DNA of 64,000 bases from Vicinamibacterales bacterium (GCA_958296065.1 CATQHX010000019.1:1-64000); one strand, 5' to 3'. Shown: positions 43,827 to 53,502, numbered from the stretch's first letter. A program made the numbers and translations. The notes: generated from the sequence alone by a model not told the origin.

Positions 43827-45068
43827 CTACTCGCCGTCGACCCTTGCCGCGCCCGCGCCCAAGGACGTCATTTCCATGAACCGCGCCGCGGCGCCCGGCT
43901 TGCCGCGCGACACGTCGCGAGACACTCTCTGAAGCTTCTCGTAGAAGTCTGGAGCGCGAGTCGACGCGAGTCCGAAGTGCGAGCTCGTGAGAATCTGATC
44001 TGCGGTCAGGCCGTGGACCTCCAACTCGGGTGCTACAAGTACGGATGCGGTTTCGCCGTCGGGAACGGCCAGGAACAGGTTGGCCGATTCCACCGTTCCC
44101 GCCACGATCGGACTGTGCGTCGTGCACAGAAACTGGAGTTGCGGGAGGGCTCGGGAAATGGTCGGCAGCACGACGAGCTGCCACTCCGGATGCAGGTGCA
44201 GATCGACCTCGTCAATCATCACGATCCCGTGCAGATCGACCAGGGCGGTTCCGTCCGGGCAACACTGGCACATGTGGTAGAGGAGGTCCCCAATCCACCC
44301 GATGTAGGCACGGAATCCGTCAGACAATGCGCCGAACGGAACATCGAGCCCGCGGTGACGGAACGCGTAGTCGCCATCCAACATCCGGCTGTGGAAGGCC
44401 GTGCCTTCAGGGAGCAGGCAGTTCAGGAACGCTTCGACTTCCTGGTACCGGTCGCGGCTGGTCACCTGGAGCGACGGCAGCCATGCCGCGAGTGGCATTA
44501 GCGTCGCCTGTTCCTCGAACAGGCCGGCGACCCGTTCGTAACGGAGGTGACGAACGCGCCGACGGAGGCTCGAATCGACCTTGGCGGGGCTCTCGATGGT
44601 GCGGGAGACGCCGTAGCCGACGACGAAGAAGGCTGCCGACTCCTCGTTGTACATTGGATCCCAGACAGGGACTGCCAGCTCGGGGTCGAAATCCCATCTC
44701 TCTGTGGTACGCACGCGCGAGATTCGTGCAATCAATACTGGTGCATCTGGTACGGGGCCGCCGTCTCCCTCGCGATCCTGTGCGCTGAGATCAACGTGTG
44801 CCTTGACGGCAGCGTCCATAGGAGATTTGTCCACTTCCCTTCGCACAAGCGAATACGGCCGGTAGCCGGTCGACGCCAAGACGGGACTCATCAGCGCAAG
44901 TGCCGCTGCCTTGAGCGCGGCTGACTTGCCCATCCCATTGTTGCCCAGGAGCAGGTTGATGTTGGGGTACTTCAGCTTTCCGGACGCAGCCGCTTCCGGG
45001 TGGCGGAAGGAGACAGTCATGTACCTGAATGCCCGGAACCGCTCGATCTGCAATGACTTCAGGTACAT
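43827..45068 (-). CDS. RecF/PtuA-like SMC-type AAA ATPase
   Basis: The 413-residue product is an ABC-type ATPase of the AAA_21 kind. It opens MYLKSLQIERFRAFR, with Walker A GNNGMGKS (about residues 42-49), an LSDG signature near residue 250, Walker B MIDEVDLHLHPEW (about residues 285-297) and the H-loop CTTHSP (His at about 319). There is no long coiled coil, so it is a compact member like PtuA rather than an SMC protein. Together with the HNH-like gene downstream it has the two-gene order of Septu anti-phage systems. Its GC content (about 60%) is below the surroundings, which suggests horizontal gain. No promoter was identified in the 158 bases upstream. Confidence 0.87.
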   Translation of the reverse strand: MYLKSLQIERFRAFRYMTVSFRHPEAAASGKLKYPNINLLLGNNGMGKSAALKAAALALMSPVLASTGYRPYSLVRREVDKSPMDAAVKAHVDLSAQDREGDGGPVPDAPVLIARISRVRTTERWDFDPELAVPVWDPMYNEESAAFFVVGYGVSRTIESPAKVDSSLRRRVRHLRYERVAGLFEEQATLMPLAAWLPSLQVTSRDRYQEVEAFLNCLLPEGTAFHSRMLDGDYAFRHRGLDVPFGALSDGFRAYIGWIGDLLYHMCQCCPDGTALVDLHGIVMIDEVDLHLHPEWQLVVLPTISRALPQLQFLCTTHSPIVAGTVESANLFLAVPDGETASVLVAPELEVHGLTADQILTSSHFGLASTRAPDFYEKLQRVSRDVSRGKPGAAARFMEMTSLGAGAARVDGE

Positions 45069-45210
45069 CGCGTCAGCCCTATCCGCTTGCCGGTCGTCCG
45101 CACCCGGCCCAATGGCGTACCCCGATATTGTAGCGGCCGGCCGTCAACGCTGGCCCACACGTACGCTGAACGCCACCGGGATTCGACCACGGACTCCTGG
45201 GTCGCAGCGG

Positions 45211-45841
45211 TCACCGTGAGTCCGGCTTCACCAGCTCCGTCCCCAGCGTCCTGCCCTTGTCGACGGCCGGGACCTCTCCTCCATCCACACCGGGGCGGGG
45301 GCGTCCTGCAGGTAGTGGTCGAAGAACTGCTGCATGCGGACGGCCCAGTCCCTACGGTTGGCGTCGCGCAGCAGGCCGTGGCCCTCGCCGTTGTAGTTGA
45401 GCAGCCAGGCCGGCTTCTGCAGGCGGCGCAGGGCGATGAACATCTCGATGTCCTGGTACCACGGCATCGCTTCGGCGTCGTCGTTGTGCATCATGAGCAC
45501 CGGGGTGCGAATCTTGTCCGCGTGGAACAGCGGCGAGTTGTGCAGATACTGAGGTGGCGGGAGTCCGACCTGACCGTCGGGCCGGTCCCGCGGACTGTCA
45601 GCGTGGGACCGTCTCCGGTGGCTGCCTTCAAGGTGAGCGCCGGGTCGCCCTCCATGGGCGCGAGGACGAAGGCCAGCCAATCGCCGTCCGGCGACAGGGA
45701 CGAATCTTCGATCGTGTTCCAGTGCAGCACATCGTCGCGGTCGAGGGCTCGTTGCTGGGCGAGGGCGGGCAGAACCGCCGCAAGACACAGGGCGACGGTG
45801 GCCAGGGCGACGACCGAGGTGCGAGCGTGCGGGTGTCCCAT
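45211..45841 (-). pseudogene. S9 (prolyl oligopeptidase) family peptidase, internally deleted
   Basis: The frame starting at 45841 encodes a signal peptide (ending PALAQQ) and the first propeller segment (LDRDDVLHWNTIEDSSLSPDGDWLAF). Near 45570 it loses register. In another frame the extreme C-terminus of an S9 peptidase follows: YLHNSPLFHADKIRTPVLMMHND, MPWYQDIEMF, LRRLQKPAWLLNYNGEGHGL. The whole middle, including the GXSXGG nucleophile, is missing. A second frameshift near 45285 moves the tail (DKGRTLGTELVKP) into the third frame, where it ends at 45211. An intact member would be about 900 residues. It is a clear relic. Confidence 0.85.
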
Positions 45842-45966
45842 CTCTCCATCTCCATGTTGCGCCCCGTTGCGAGGGGCCGCCGCCAGCTTCGATGCTCCTG
45901 CAGGGCTCCGGGTGATGGCAACGGGCCCGGCGCCGAGCCTTGCGAGCCGCTATGATCCACGGATCG

Positions 45967-46605
45967 ATGCGCAACGCCGGACTGCTGCTCGTCCTCACCG
46001 CCATCGCCACGGTCGTCGCCGTCGTGGGGCGGGTCTCCGCCGATGCCGACCACGAGACCCTGGCTGCATCGCTCGCCGCGATCGCGGAGAGCCGGGGGCT
46101 CTACGGCCTGGGCGGCGCCGGGCGGTTCGCGTCGGGAGTCACGCTGATCGGCGCCGGGTGGTTCCTGTTCAGAATCCCGCGTGACGGCGGGCGAGGGCAT
46201 GCGGCGGTCATCCCGCTCCTTTTCGCCGTGTCGGGCGGGTTCACCGCGTACTCCGGCGGGAGTGCGGTTGCCCTCGCGGCCGTCGAGACACAGGGAGTGG
46301 ATCCCGCAGGTCTGGAGGTGCTGGCGAGTCGGCAGGAATCGGCGATGTGGCTGCGATGGTTCACCGGCGCCGCCGGGTTCGCCCTGGCCGGCCTCGCGTT
46401 GATCGTCATCGCCCGCCGCCAGCGGAGCGCCGGGGGAGCGCTCGGGCGGATCGCGCCGGCGTCGGCGCTGCTCGGGGTGGCGATCCAGTTCGTCTGGCTG
46501 GATGCCGCGACGGTCGTGCACATCGTCACCGGGACCCTCTTCGTGGTCTGGCTCACCATCGGCGGCGGCATGCTCCTGAAGGGGCGGGCCTGGATTCCGG
46601 GCTGA
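45967..46605 (+). CDS. Polytopic membrane protein of unknown function
   Basis: I choose ATG 45967; ATG 45952 is possible. The 212-residue product has about six transmembrane segments (LLLVLTAIATVVAVVG, FASGVTLIGAGWFLF, AVIPLLFAVSGGFTA, FTGAAGFALAGLALIVIA, ALLGVAIQFVWLDA, VVHIVTGTLFVVWLTIGGGML). Its size and profile resemble DUF4386-type membrane proteins, but I saw no diagnostic motif. A TATGAT hexamer sits 10 bases before the ATG, which would give a leaderless or nearly leaderless transcript. No operon partner is obvious. Confidence 0.7.
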   Translation: MRNAGLLLVLTAIATVVAVVGRVSADADHETLAASLAAIAESRGLYGLGGAGRFASGVTLIGAGWFLFRIPRDGGRGHAAVIPLLFAVSGGFTAYSGGSAVALAAVETQGVDPAGLEVLASRQESAMWLRWFTGAAGFALAGLALIVIARRQRSAGGALGRIAPASALLGVAIQFVWLDAATVVHIVTGTLFVVWLTIGGGMLLKGRAWIPG

Positions 46606-46773
46606 CGACGCCCGCTGCCGACGCGCTTCTTTGGATCCCTGTAGAATCAATCGGATCGGGTGACAATCGCGGCGGACGCCCGGCTGCCTCCGTCGAGTTG
46701 ACGTCCCGCAAGCGACCGATTCTTCGCCGATGCAGCAGCGACGATGCCAAGACGCGACAAAGGAGATCGTGCG

Positions 46774-47769
46774 ATGAGTGAGCGAGCGCCGCAGGACACC
46801 CCTGCGGGCCACTGGATTTCGTACCGCCCCGAGATCAAGGTGATGGACTGCACCATCCGGGACGGCGGCCTGATGAACGACCACCAGTTCCCGGACGAGA
46901 CGGTCAAGGCGGTCTACCAGGCCTGCGTCGAGGGCGGCATCGACTACATGGAGATCGGCTACATCAACTCGCGCAGGCAGTTCCCGCCCGGGCAGTTCGG
47001 GCCCTGGAAGCACTGCGTGGAGAGCGATGTCCGGCGCATCGTCGGCGAGAACGACACGCCGCTGAAACTGTCTGCGATGGCCGATGCCGACAAGAGCGAC
47101 TACAAGGAAGACATCCTGCCGAAGTCGGAGAGCGTGCTCGACCTGATCCGGGTGGCCACCTACATCCACCAGATTCCGCTGGCCCTCGACATGATCAAGG
47201 ACGCGCACGACAAGGGCTACGAGACCAGCCTCAACCTGATGGCGCTGTCGACGGTTCCCGAACGGGAGCTGAACGAGGCGCTGGCCCTGGTCGCCCAGTC
47301 CGAGGCGGACGTCGTCTGCATCGTCGACAGCTTCGGCGCGCTCTACAGCGAGCAGATCGACGACTACATGACCACCTTCCGGGGCTACGCGGCGCCGGCC
47401 GGCAAGGAAGTGGGGATGCACGCCCACAACAACCGCCAGCTCGCGTTCGCCAACACCGTCCAGGCGACCATCAAGGGCGCCAACCGCCTGGACGCCAGCA
47501 TGGCGGGCCTCGGGCGGGGCGCAGGCAACTGCCCGATGGAGCTGCTGCTCAGCTTCCTGCACAACCCCAAGTTCCGGCTGCGGCCGGTGCTGCACTGCAT
47601 CCAGCACCACATCGAGCCGATGCGAGCCGCCCTCAAGTGGGGCTTCGACTACCCCTACATGATGACCGGGGTGTTGAACCAACATCCGCGCGCCGGGATG
47701 GCGTTCAACGAGTCCGATGACCGCGGCGACATCATCAAGTTCTACGATTCCCTGGAAGACCCGGACTGA
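46774..47769 (+). CDS. DRE-TIM metallolyase (HMGL-like aldolase)
   Basis: The ATG at 46774 follows AAAGGAG (46759-46765). The 331-residue product has the DRE-TIM signature DCTIRDGG (residues 25-32; the E of the classic DRE is replaced by D-G), which binds the divalent metal. It also has EIGYINSR, and the metal-binding HAHNN motif with His216 and His218. ASMAGLGRGAGNCPMEL matches 4-hydroxy-2-oxovalerate aldolase and related proteins. Such enzymes cleave or form carbon-carbon bonds next to a carboxylate. The exact substrate cannot be fixed. No acetaldehyde dehydrogenase partner is nearby, so it may be one of the orphan members. There is no leader, so it is cytoplasmic. Confidence 0.88.
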   Translation: MSERAPQDTPAGHWISYRPEIKVMDCTIRDGGLMNDHQFPDETVKAVYQACVEGGIDYMEIGYINSRRQFPPGQFGPWKHCVESDVRRIVGENDTPLKLSAMADADKSDYKEDILPKSESVLDLIRVATYIHQIPLALDMIKDAHDKGYETSLNLMALSTVPERELNEALALVAQSEADVVCIVDSFGALYSEQIDDYMTTFRGYAAPAGKEVGMHAHNNRQLAFANTVQATIKGANRLDASMAGLGRGAGNCPMELLLSFLHNPKFRLRPVLHCIQHHIEPMRAALKWGFDYPYMMTGVLNQHPRAGMAFNESDDRGDIIKFYDSLEDPD

Positions 47770-47795
47770 CGGCCCGGGGCGGCCGCCCGACGACC

Positions 47796-49823
47796 ATGAC
47801 AAGAGCACTACTGGCAGTGGCGACGTTCGTCGTGGCGGGCGTGCTGGCGGTGAGCGCGGTGCAGCCGCGGGAGACGGTGACGGTTTCGCCCGCGTTCGGG
47901 ATCGCGGGGCACTACGGTACCTGGACGGTCGCCTACACGGTCGGCCCTGGCGGCATCGCGCCGGGCGGCGCGTTGCGCGTGCAGTTGCCGGACACCTGGC
48001 ATGCGGGGGAGCGCAACTCGGCCAACCGCCTGCAGGCCTCCGATCCGACCGACGATCATTACATCGCGGCCTACGGCTCCGGCACCGACGTTCGGGTCGA
48101 GGCAGAGGTGGAATCGGAGACGTCCGACTTCCTGGTGAAGCGCGCACGTCCGGGGCTCGACACGCGGTCGGAGCGCTACGTCTTCGTCGTGCGGGCGAAC
48201 GTCGTCTCGGGAACGCTGCGCGAGGGAGAGACGGTCAGCGTCGTCTACGGCGACACTTCCGCGGGCAGCCGCGGGATGCGCGCGGCGATTGTCGCGACCG
48301 GGCCGGAGCCGATCCTGGTCAGCGTCGACCGCGACGGCGGCGGCACATTCGAGCCGGTGGAGCACGGCGCGACGCTGACGTCGCGCAGCGGCATCGCCAC
48401 CGAGCTGCTGCTCGCCGGCCCCTCCGCGCTGGTGGCGGGGGAGCCGGCGGAGCTGCACCTCGCGGCCGTCGATCTGCATTCGAACCCGGCAGTTCCGTTC
48501 CACGAAACGGTAATCCTGCGGGTGTTGCAGGGAGACGTCGACCTGCCGCGGACAGTGGAGTTGCCCGCAGGGCAGGGCTGGACCACAGTGCCGTTCACGC
48601 CCCGGAGCGAGGGCATCGTGCGCCTGGAGGCGGTGGCCCGCGCCGACCTGCTCCGCGCGAGAAGCAACCCGATGGAGGTGTTCGCCCAGCGTCCGGCGGA
48701 GCAGATCTGGTGGGGCGACCTCCACTCCCACACCGAGCACAGCTTCGACGGGGTGGGGAGCGGCGTCTTCGACTACGCGCGGTGGGTGTCGGGGCTCGAT
48801 TTTCACGCCATGACGGATCACAGCAACGGTCCGGCGCGCGAGGGCTTCACGCGGGGCCTGGGCCCCCACGTCTGGGAGGAGTACACGGCTGCCACCGACG
48901 CGCACCATGCGCCGGGCGAGTTCGTGACGCTGCATGCCTACGAGGCTTCGTTTGCCGCGCCGTGGGGCCACCACAACGTCTATTTCCGCGGCGCACCAGG
49001 ACCGTTGCTCTCGCCGAGCCAGGTGACGCTGCCGGAACTGTGGGCGGCGCTGACCGCGGGCGAGGCGCTGACGATTCCGCACCATACGAACAAGTTCCCG
49101 CAGCCGCTGGACTGGGAGGCGGATGATCCGGAGCTGCGGCGCAACTTCGAGATCTATTCGGCGCACGGTTTGAGTGAGGCGTACGACCCCAGCCATCCCC
49201 TCGCGTTCGAGCAGAGCGCGTTCACCAACCGATCTGCGTCGGCACGGACCGGCGTCTCGGCCCAGGACGCCTGGATGCGGGGGTTGCGCCTGAGCACGAT
49301 CGCCGCGTCGGACGATCACCGTTCGCAGCCCGGCAAGCCGCACTGGGGGCTCGCTGCGGTGCGGGCGCCGGAGCTGACGCGCGAGGCCGTCTTCGATGCG
49401 CTGCACGCGCGCCGGACCTACGGGACGACCGGCCAGCGCATCCTGCTGGACTTCCGGGTCAACGATGCGCCGATGGGGAGCGAGATCGCGCTTGCGGCGC
49501 CGTTGCCGGAGCCGTGCGCCGGCACGTCGCCCGAGTGCGGCGAACGCGCCGCGGCAACTGCCGCCCTGGCGCCGCGGTTCGACGTCACCGCGCACGGGAC
49601 CGACGTCATCGAGGCGGTGGAGATCCTGCGCTACTCGGAGCCGGACGGCGGCTTTCGCGTGATCCACGACCTGCGCCCGAACGCGCTCGACTTCACCTGG
49701 ACCGGCCGCGACGGCGGCTTTCGCGACGACGCCATCTACTACCTCCGCCTGCGCCAGCGCAGCCAGGTACGCGGCAGGGACGTCATGGCCTGGTCGAGTC
49801 CGGTCTGGGTGAACGCGCGCTAG
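47796..49823 (+). CDS. Exported DUF3604 protein (PHP-like)
   Basis: The 675-residue product begins at ATG 47796, 26 bases after the aldolase gene. It has a signal peptide (about 22 residues, ending VSAVQ) and a beta-sandwich N-terminal half. The C-terminal DUF3604 domain starts near residue 305 with [15 protein letters not shown], followed by [49 protein letters not shown] and [17 protein letters not shown]. These histidine and aspartate clusters are of the PHP metal-dependent hydrolase type. Members are widespread in marine and soil bacteria; substrates are not established. It lies eight bases before glyQ and may be a read-through neighbour only. Confidence 0.88.
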   Translation: MTRALLAVATFVVAGVLAVSAVQPRETVTVSPAFGIAGHYGTWTVAYTVGPGGIAPGGALRVQLPDTWHAGERNSANRLQASDPTDDHYIAAYGSGTDVRVEAEVESETSDFLVKRARPGLDTRSERYVFVVRANVVSGTLREGETVSVVYGDTSAGSRGMRAAIVATGPEPILVSVDRDGGGTFEPVEHGATLTSRSGIATELLLAGPSALVAGEPAELHLAAVDLHSNPAVPFHETVILRVLQGDVDLPRTVELPAGQGWTTVPFTPRSEGIVRLEAVARADLLRARSNPMEVFAQRPAEQIWWGDLHSHTEHSFDGVGSGVFDYARWVSGLDFHAMTDHSNGPAREGFTRGLGPHVWEEYTAATDAHHAPGEFVTLHAYEASFAAPWGHHNVYFRGAPGPLLSPSQVTLPELWAALTAGEALTIPHHTNKFPQPLDWEADDPELRRNFEIYSAHGLSEAYDPSHPLAFEQSAFTNRSASARTGVSAQDAWMRGLRLSTIAASDDHRSQPGKPHWGLAAVRAPELTREAVFDALHARRTYGTTGQRILLDFRVNDAPMGSEIALAAPLPEPCAGTSPECGERAAATAALAPRFDVTAHGTDVIEAVEILRYSEPDGGFRVIHDLRPNALDFTWTGRDGGFRDDAIYYLRLRQRSQVRGRDVMAWSSPVWVNAR

Positions 49824-49830
49824 TCCCATC

Positions 49831-50745
49831 ATGGCCCTCCAGGACCTGATCCTCACGCTCTCCCGTTTCTGGTCGGAGCGGGGGTGCCTGCTGCAGCAGC
49901 CGCTCGACGTCGAGGTGGGCGCCGGGACCATGCACCCGGAGACGTTCCTCCGCGTCATCGGCCCCCGGCACTGGAACGTCGCCTACGTGCAGCCGTCGCG
50001 GCGGCCGGCCGACGGGCGCTTCGGCGAGAACCCCAACCGGCTCTTCAAGCACCACCAGTTCCAGGTGATCCTGAAGCCGTCGCCGGACGCGGCGCAGCGG
50101 CTCTACCTCGACAGTCTGGAGGCGTGCGGCATCGATCCGACACGCCACGATGTCCGCTTCGAGGAGGACAACTGGGAGTCGCCGACCCTTGGCGCTTGGG
50201 GCATCGGCTGGCAGGTGCTGCTCGACGGGCTCGAGATCACGCAGTTCACCTACTTCCAGCAGGCGGGCGGCATGGACCTGGCGCCGATCTCGGTGGAGCT
50301 GACCTACGGCCTGGAACGCATCGCGATGCACCTGCAGGGCGTGGACGACGTATACGACCTCGACTGGGCGCCCGGCGTCTCCTATCGGGAGGTGCGTCAC
50401 CGTGAGGAAGTCGAGCAGTCGAAGTACGCTTTCGGCCAGGTCGATCTGCCGGCGGGTGAGTTCGGGCGGACGCACCGCGATCTGTTCGACCGCTACTACA
50501 GGCTGGGGGAGCAATTGCTGGCGTCGGGCCTGACCCTGCCGGCGCTCGATCACTGCCTGAAGTGCTCGCACACCTTCAACCTGCTCGACGCCAGCGGCAG
50601 CATCGGGGTGACCGAGCGCGCCGCCTACATCCTGCGCGTCCGGAAGCTGGCCGTCGCCATTGCCGAGGCGCATGCGGAGTGGGAGCGGAGCCAACTGTCC
50701 GACGGCGGGGCTGGCGCGGCGGCGACAGGCGGGGTCGATGGCTGA
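49831..50745 (+). CDS. glyQ: Glycine--tRNA ligase alpha subunit
   Basis: The 304-residue product is the alpha subunit of the heterotetrameric (alpha2-beta2) glycyl-tRNA synthetase, which charges tRNA-Gly in the cytoplasm. The family opening [21 protein letters not shown] is present, then [59 protein letters not shown] and FTYFQQAGG, all part of the class II active site. The end is variable and alanine/glycine-rich. It is followed 83 bases downstream by glyS. Confidence 0.97.
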   Translation: MALQDLILTLSRFWSERGCLLQQPLDVEVGAGTMHPETFLRVIGPRHWNVAYVQPSRRPADGRFGENPNRLFKHHQFQVILKPSPDAAQRLYLDSLEACGIDPTRHDVRFEEDNWESPTLGAWGIGWQVLLDGLEITQFTYFQQAGGMDLAPISVELTYGLERIAMHLQGVDDVYDLDWAPGVSYREVRHREEVEQSKYAFGQVDLPAGEFGRTHRDLFDRYYRLGEQLLASGLTLPALDHCLKCSHTFNLLDASGSIGVTERAAYILRVRKLAVAIAEAHAEWERSQLSDGGAGAAATGGVDG

Positions 50746-50828
50746 GGTCGGCGATCTCAACCCGAACGGATTGGCGCTGTTGAGGAAGACCGACACCCTC
50801 TCCCACTGAACCGGTGGCAGGTGTACGC

Positions 50829-53222
50829 ATGAGCATGGAGTACCGGGAGCTGCTCCTGGAGATCGGTTGCGAGGAGATGCCCGCGAGCTGGATTCCGGGC
50901 ATCGAGGCGCAGCTTGCAGACCGGTTGACGGCGCGTCTGAATGAGATGCGGATCGCGCATCGCACGCCGGTTCGGACGTTCGTGGCTCCGCGCCGGCTCG
51001 TTGCCACGGTGGCCGAGCTGGCCGAGCGGCAGTCCGATCTGGAGGAGACGGTGACCGGGCCGCCCGTCCGGGCCGCGTTCGATGCGAACGGCGAGCCGAC
51101 GCGGGCCGCGCTCGGCTTCGCGCGCAAGCAGGGGGTGGACGTCTCCGACTTGGCGCGCGTGCAGACCCCGAAGGGAGAATACCTTGCCTGTCACCGCCGG
51201 CAGGCCGGGGGAGACACGCGGTCGGTGCTGGGCGGCGTCCTCGCCGCGACTCTCCGCGATCTCGCGTTTCCGAAGGCGATGCGCTGGGACGCGACTCTCG
51301 AAGACGGCCGCGGCGAGTTCCCCTTCGGCCGGCCCGTACGCTGGCTCCTACTTCTGTACGGCTCGCGGGTGGTGCCGTTCGAGATCGGCCGGACCCAGGG
51401 TGCGGAAGCATCCGGAGTGGCGCCGGTCCGGGCCGGCAGCGTCACCTACGGGCACCGGTTCTTCGGCGGTGACGGGAACCCGCGAGAGCCGATCGAGGTG
51501 ACGTCGTTCGCTGATTACCGCGACCGTCTTGAGAAAGCGTGCGTGCTGATAGATCGGGAAGACCGCCGCGCTCGCGTCACTCGCGAGTTGGAGGACCGCG
51601 CCAATGAGGTCAGCGGCCGGCTGGCGCCGCTCGACCAGCAGTCGGCGCTCCACGCCGAGGTGCCGGATCTGGTCGAGCATCCCGCGGTGGTGACCGGGAC
51701 CTTTCCCGGTGAGTTCCTCGCGTTGCCCGACGAAGTGCTGTCGACCACCATGGTGCACCACCAGCACTACTTCCCGGTAGTCGACGAGCAGGGCCGACTC
51801 TCGGCGCACTTTCTCGCGGTGACCAACACGCCGGGCGACGACCCGGCCCGCGGCGCGCGTATCGCCGGCAACTCCGAGCGGGTGCTCGTGGCCCGCCTGC
51901 GCGATGCGCGCTTCTTCTGGGACGCCGACCGGACGCAGCGCCTCGATGACCGGCTCGGCCGGCTCGACACCCTCCTGTTCCACAAGCGGCTCGGCAGCTA
52001 CCGTGACAAGTCGGAGCGGGTCGCGGAGCTGGCGGAACGAATCGCTGGCGACGTGCTCGGCCAATCCACTGCGGTCGCCGCTGCGGCTCGGCGGGCGGCC
52101 GCACTCTGCAAGGCCGACCTGGCCACGGACATGGTGGGGGAGTTCCCGGAGCTGCAGGGCGTCATGGGCGGCGTCTACGCGCGCGAACAGGGCGAGCCGG
52201 AGGCGGTTTGGAAGGCCATCTACCACCACTATCTGCCGATCGGCGTCGGCGCCGACGATCCGCCGTCGCGCGACGCGCTCGGCGAGGCGGCGGCAAGTTG
52301 GGCGGCGGTGGCGCTCGCCGACAAGGCGGACACCGTCGTAGGATTGTTCGGCGCCGGCGAGAAGCCGACCGGCTCGCGCGATCCCCTCGGCATCCGCCGG
52401 CAGGCGCAGGGGATGCTGCGGATCCTCTTGGACCTTCCCGAGTTGACCGGTATGGAAGCCCGGGTGTCGGTCGGGCAGCTCCTCCGACCCGCCCGCAATA
52501 TGCATGCGAAGGACGATGACGAGTGGTCCAAGGTGTATTGGGCACTGGATCGGAAGTGGAAGGACGGCCGATCCGTAGTCGGTATCGAGGAGGACACCGG
52601 AATCAACCCGCAACGCGTGGAAGACCTGCTTGACGAGCATCAATCGGAAGTGCGTCAGTTCAAGGCGAAGGACGGATGGACAGGCTTCGCCCTCAAGTCG
52701 AGGCCGGTCGATTTTCTCCTCGAACGGCTCCGCTACCTCCTTGAAGAGCGTGGATTCGACCGTCGCAACGTACGCGCGGTGACCCACCAACCACTCGACG
52801 AGATCCGGCCGCTGGACGCACGGCGGAAGCTGGAGGTGCTTCCGGAATTCACCGAGACCTCCGACTTCCAGACCCTTGCGACGCTGTTCAAGCGCGTAAG
52901 GAACATCGCGCGAGAGCTTCCGGACGGGAGCTCCTGGAACGAGACCGTACTCACCGAGCCGGCCGAGGTCGCGCTGCGCGACGAGCTGACCACCCGCCGG
53001 TCGGTGATAGACGCTGCGGTCGAAACGGGCGCCGGATTCCGTGCGGCGTTCGCCGAGGCCGCGAGGATAGGCCCCGCCGTCGACCGCTTCTTCAACGACG
53101 TGTTCGTGATGGCGGACGACCTGAAGCTGCGGAATGCCCGACTGGGCCTCATGCAGCGGGTCGAGCAGGTAATCCTGCAACTCGCGGACGTCTCGGAGAT
53201 CGTTCCGGAGACGTCGTCCTGA
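50829..53222 (+). CDS. glyS: Glycine--tRNA ligase beta subunit with extra domain
   Basis: I choose ATG 50829; GTG 50814 and ATG 50835 are alternatives. The 797-residue product is about 100 residues longer than usual (near 690). It has the classic beginning LLLEIGCEEMPASWI, KAMRWDATLEDGRGEFPFGRPVRW-type segment, HHQHYFPV, NTPGDDPARGARIAGNSERVL and LATDMVGEFPELQGVMG. The extra part lies at residues about 557-622 (EWSKVYWALDRKWKDGRS, VVGIEEDTGINPQRVEDLL, GWTGFALKSR): it reads as a winged-helix domain and is lower in GC. After it the standard sequence resumes (VDFLLERLRYLLEERGFD). The beta subunit holds tRNA and HD-type domains. Confidence 0.95.
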   Translation: MSMEYRELLLEIGCEEMPASWIPGIEAQLADRLTARLNEMRIAHRTPVRTFVAPRRLVATVAELAERQSDLEETVTGPPVRAAFDANGEPTRAALGFARKQGVDVSDLARVQTPKGEYLACHRRQAGGDTRSVLGGVLAATLRDLAFPKAMRWDATLEDGRGEFPFGRPVRWLLLLYGSRVVPFEIGRTQGAEASGVAPVRAGSVTYGHRFFGGDGNPREPIEVTSFADYRDRLEKACVLIDREDRRARVTRELEDRANEVSGRLAPLDQQSALHAEVPDLVEHPAVVTGTFPGEFLALPDEVLSTTMVHHQHYFPVVDEQGRLSAHFLAVTNTPGDDPARGARIAGNSERVLVARLRDARFFWDADRTQRLDDRLGRLDTLLFHKRLGSYRDKSERVAELAERIAGDVLGQSTAVAAAARRAAALCKADLATDMVGEFPELQGVMGGVYAREQGEPEAVWKAIYHHYLPIGVGADDPPSRDALGEAAASWAAVALADKADTVVGLFGAGEKPTGSRDPLGIRRQAQGMLRILLDLPELTGMEARVSVGQLLRPARNMHAKDDDEWSKVYWALDRKWKDGRSVVGIEEDTGINPQRVEDLLDEHQSEVRQFKAKDGWTGFALKSRPVDFLLERLRYLLEERGFDRRNVRAVTHQPLDEIRPLDARRKLEVLPEFTETSDFQTLATLFKRVRNIARELPDGSSWNETVLTEPAEVALRDELTTRRSVIDAAVETGAGFRAAFAEAARIGPAVDRFFNDVFVMADDLKLRNARLGLMQRVEQVILQLADVSEIVPETSS

Positions 53223-53227
53223 CCATC

Positions 53228-53400
53228 CTGGATATCATCGTCGTATTCTGGCACGGACAAGAATCGTCTCCCGTCGGCCGTCCGGATACACCGCCTCGTA
53301 CTCCCATCGCACCCCGGGCACATGCGTGTGCGGGAGCAGGTTCAGCAACCTCACGTCCTGCTTGATTGTTGTGACGCGCGGGGCGCCGGCGAAGTCTTGT
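53228..53400 (-). pseudogene. Fragment of an exported PHM-like (Cu-binding type) protein gene
   Basis: On the minus strand one frame reads VTTIKQDVRLLNLLPHTHVPG followed by YEAVYPDGRRE, then shifts frame to LSVPEYDDDIQ. This order (a histidine motif of P-H-T-H-x-x-G type, YEAVYPDGRRE, LLSVP-YDF-W) is characteristic of a C-terminal domain in exported proteins of Acidobacteria and Planctomycetes that resembles copper type II ascorbate-dependent monooxygenases. No start, no N-terminal part and no full C-terminus remain. It is a short relic with one frameshift. Confidence 0.55.
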
Positions 53401-53502
53401 GCCGGTGCGGAGAAATTTCCGGGCGATGTCGGGCCGGGAGGGTCTCCGCAGGGAACCACGCCGGTGCGCCCGCCGTCCAACCGAGTGGAGGAGGGTTGAC
53501 GG

